Source: Anas platyrhynchos (Eukaryota; Chordata; Aves; Anseriformes; Anatidae). Taken from it: a stretch of 64,000 bases of DNA. Position 1 is the first letter of the stretch; each line of letters starts with the position of its first letter. A program made the translations under genes and the position numbers. Of this stretch, positions 63,801-64,000 are shown in pieces. Where the stretch lies: NCBI RefSeq assembly GCF_047663525.1, contig NC_092592.1, positions 26,965,001 through 27,029,000 of the forward strand, in the 5' to 3' direction. A model generated the notes under the pieces. It was given only the letters and a program-made list of their open reading frames with translations, searched no databases and was not told the DNA's origin.

Positions 63801-64000
63801 TGGTAATACTTAGCTCTTCTACAGCGTTTTTCCATCAGAACACAAGCAACTTATCAGGCTGTTCCTCAGCACAAGAAATGGGAACAGATCTCTTCATTCT
63901 CTGTCAGTATTGCTACATCTCACTGTTTACAACAAAAGAACCATCCCTCAAAAAAAATAAATCCCCCAAAGCAGAAGTGATAGCTTATAAGGCCTGTTTC
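57873..64000 (-). other. LCOR: LCOR first-intron sequence, no supported gene
   Basis: AT-rich DNA upstream of the first LCOR exon seen. I looked on the - strand for the expected 5' exon ending HCVG before a donor and did not find it. Contents: an A-run at about 60739-60757 and a CR1 remnant near 62240-62295. Open frames at 61750-62064 and 62247-62558 have no gene support. Confidence 0.65.
62240..62295 (+). mobile_element. Small CR1 LINE reverse-transcriptase remnant, sense
   Basis: AAAGTCCCGGGGGACTGGAAAAAAGCT matches the conserved CR1 coding stretch usually read as VPxDWKKAN, here VPGDWKKAI. Similarity fades downstream. The + strand frame over it (62247-62558) is otherwise not reverse-transcriptase-like. 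Confidence 0.5.

Noticed and set aside
1-64000. CRISPR arrays, tRNA or rRNA genes, endogenous retrovirus
   Set aside because: I saw no repeat-spacer array, no cloverleaf-like gene and no LTR pair or viral gene motif; a tRNA or repeat-masking scan would settle it.

Overview
The window is avian genomic DNA. The grounds are vertebrate genes with canonical GT-AG introns, chicken-type CR1 LINE fragments (about 26.2, 52.0, 54.5 and 62.2 kb), very short introns in the GC-rich end, and near-identity of LCOR to its known vertebrate orthologues. I see no bacterial, viral or mobile gene cluster.

Two genes lie tail to tail. SLIT1 (+ strand) contributes its last seven coding exons (86-2199: the last EGF repeats, the laminin-G domain and the C-terminal cystine knot) and its 3' UTR, with a poly(A) signal near 4324. 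LCOR (- strand) fills the rest. Six of its coding exons are shared or terminal to the known LCOR proteins: 57807-57872, 57310-57389, 48249-48381, 43483-43770, 40484-40577 and 36821-37790. The last carries the psq-type helix-turn-helix and is followed by an AT-rich 3' UTR of about 8.5 kb, ending at a poly(A) signal near 28311. A further terminal exon, 10678-15181, is the C10orf12/PALI1 exon. It starts in the splice phase required by exon 40484-40577, so one gene can make two proteins: short LCOR (433 aa from the internal start at 43720), or the long PRC2-associated form PALI1 (at least 1720 aa in this window). The 5' end of LCOR lies beyond 64000. The SLIT1-LCOR tail-to-tail order agrees with the human 10q24 order as I remember it.

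Layout: 1-4345 SLIT1; 4346-10360 GC-rich convergent intergenic or overlapping-UTR DNA with two AT-rich blocks; 10360-15181 PALI1 exon; 15182-28300 intron of the long form, holding a GC-rich promoter-like patch with a TATA box and a strong donor on the - strand near 17150-17400; 28300-37790 short-form terminal exon and long 3' UTR; 37791-64000 AT-rich LCOR introns with small exons and old CR1 pieces.

Function: SLIT1 is a secreted axon-guidance ligand of ROBO receptors. LCOR is a nuclear corepressor that uses an LxxLL box and CtBP motifs; its long form adds a region that binds Polycomb repressive complex 2. Nothing in the sequence suggests the two genes act together beyond their convergent layout. 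The points most worth checking are the twin LCOR terminal exons, the promoter-like patch upstream of the PALI1 exon, a phase-compatible candidate alternative 3' exon near 46.8-46.9 kb, and the unsettled 3' ends between SLIT1 and LCOR.
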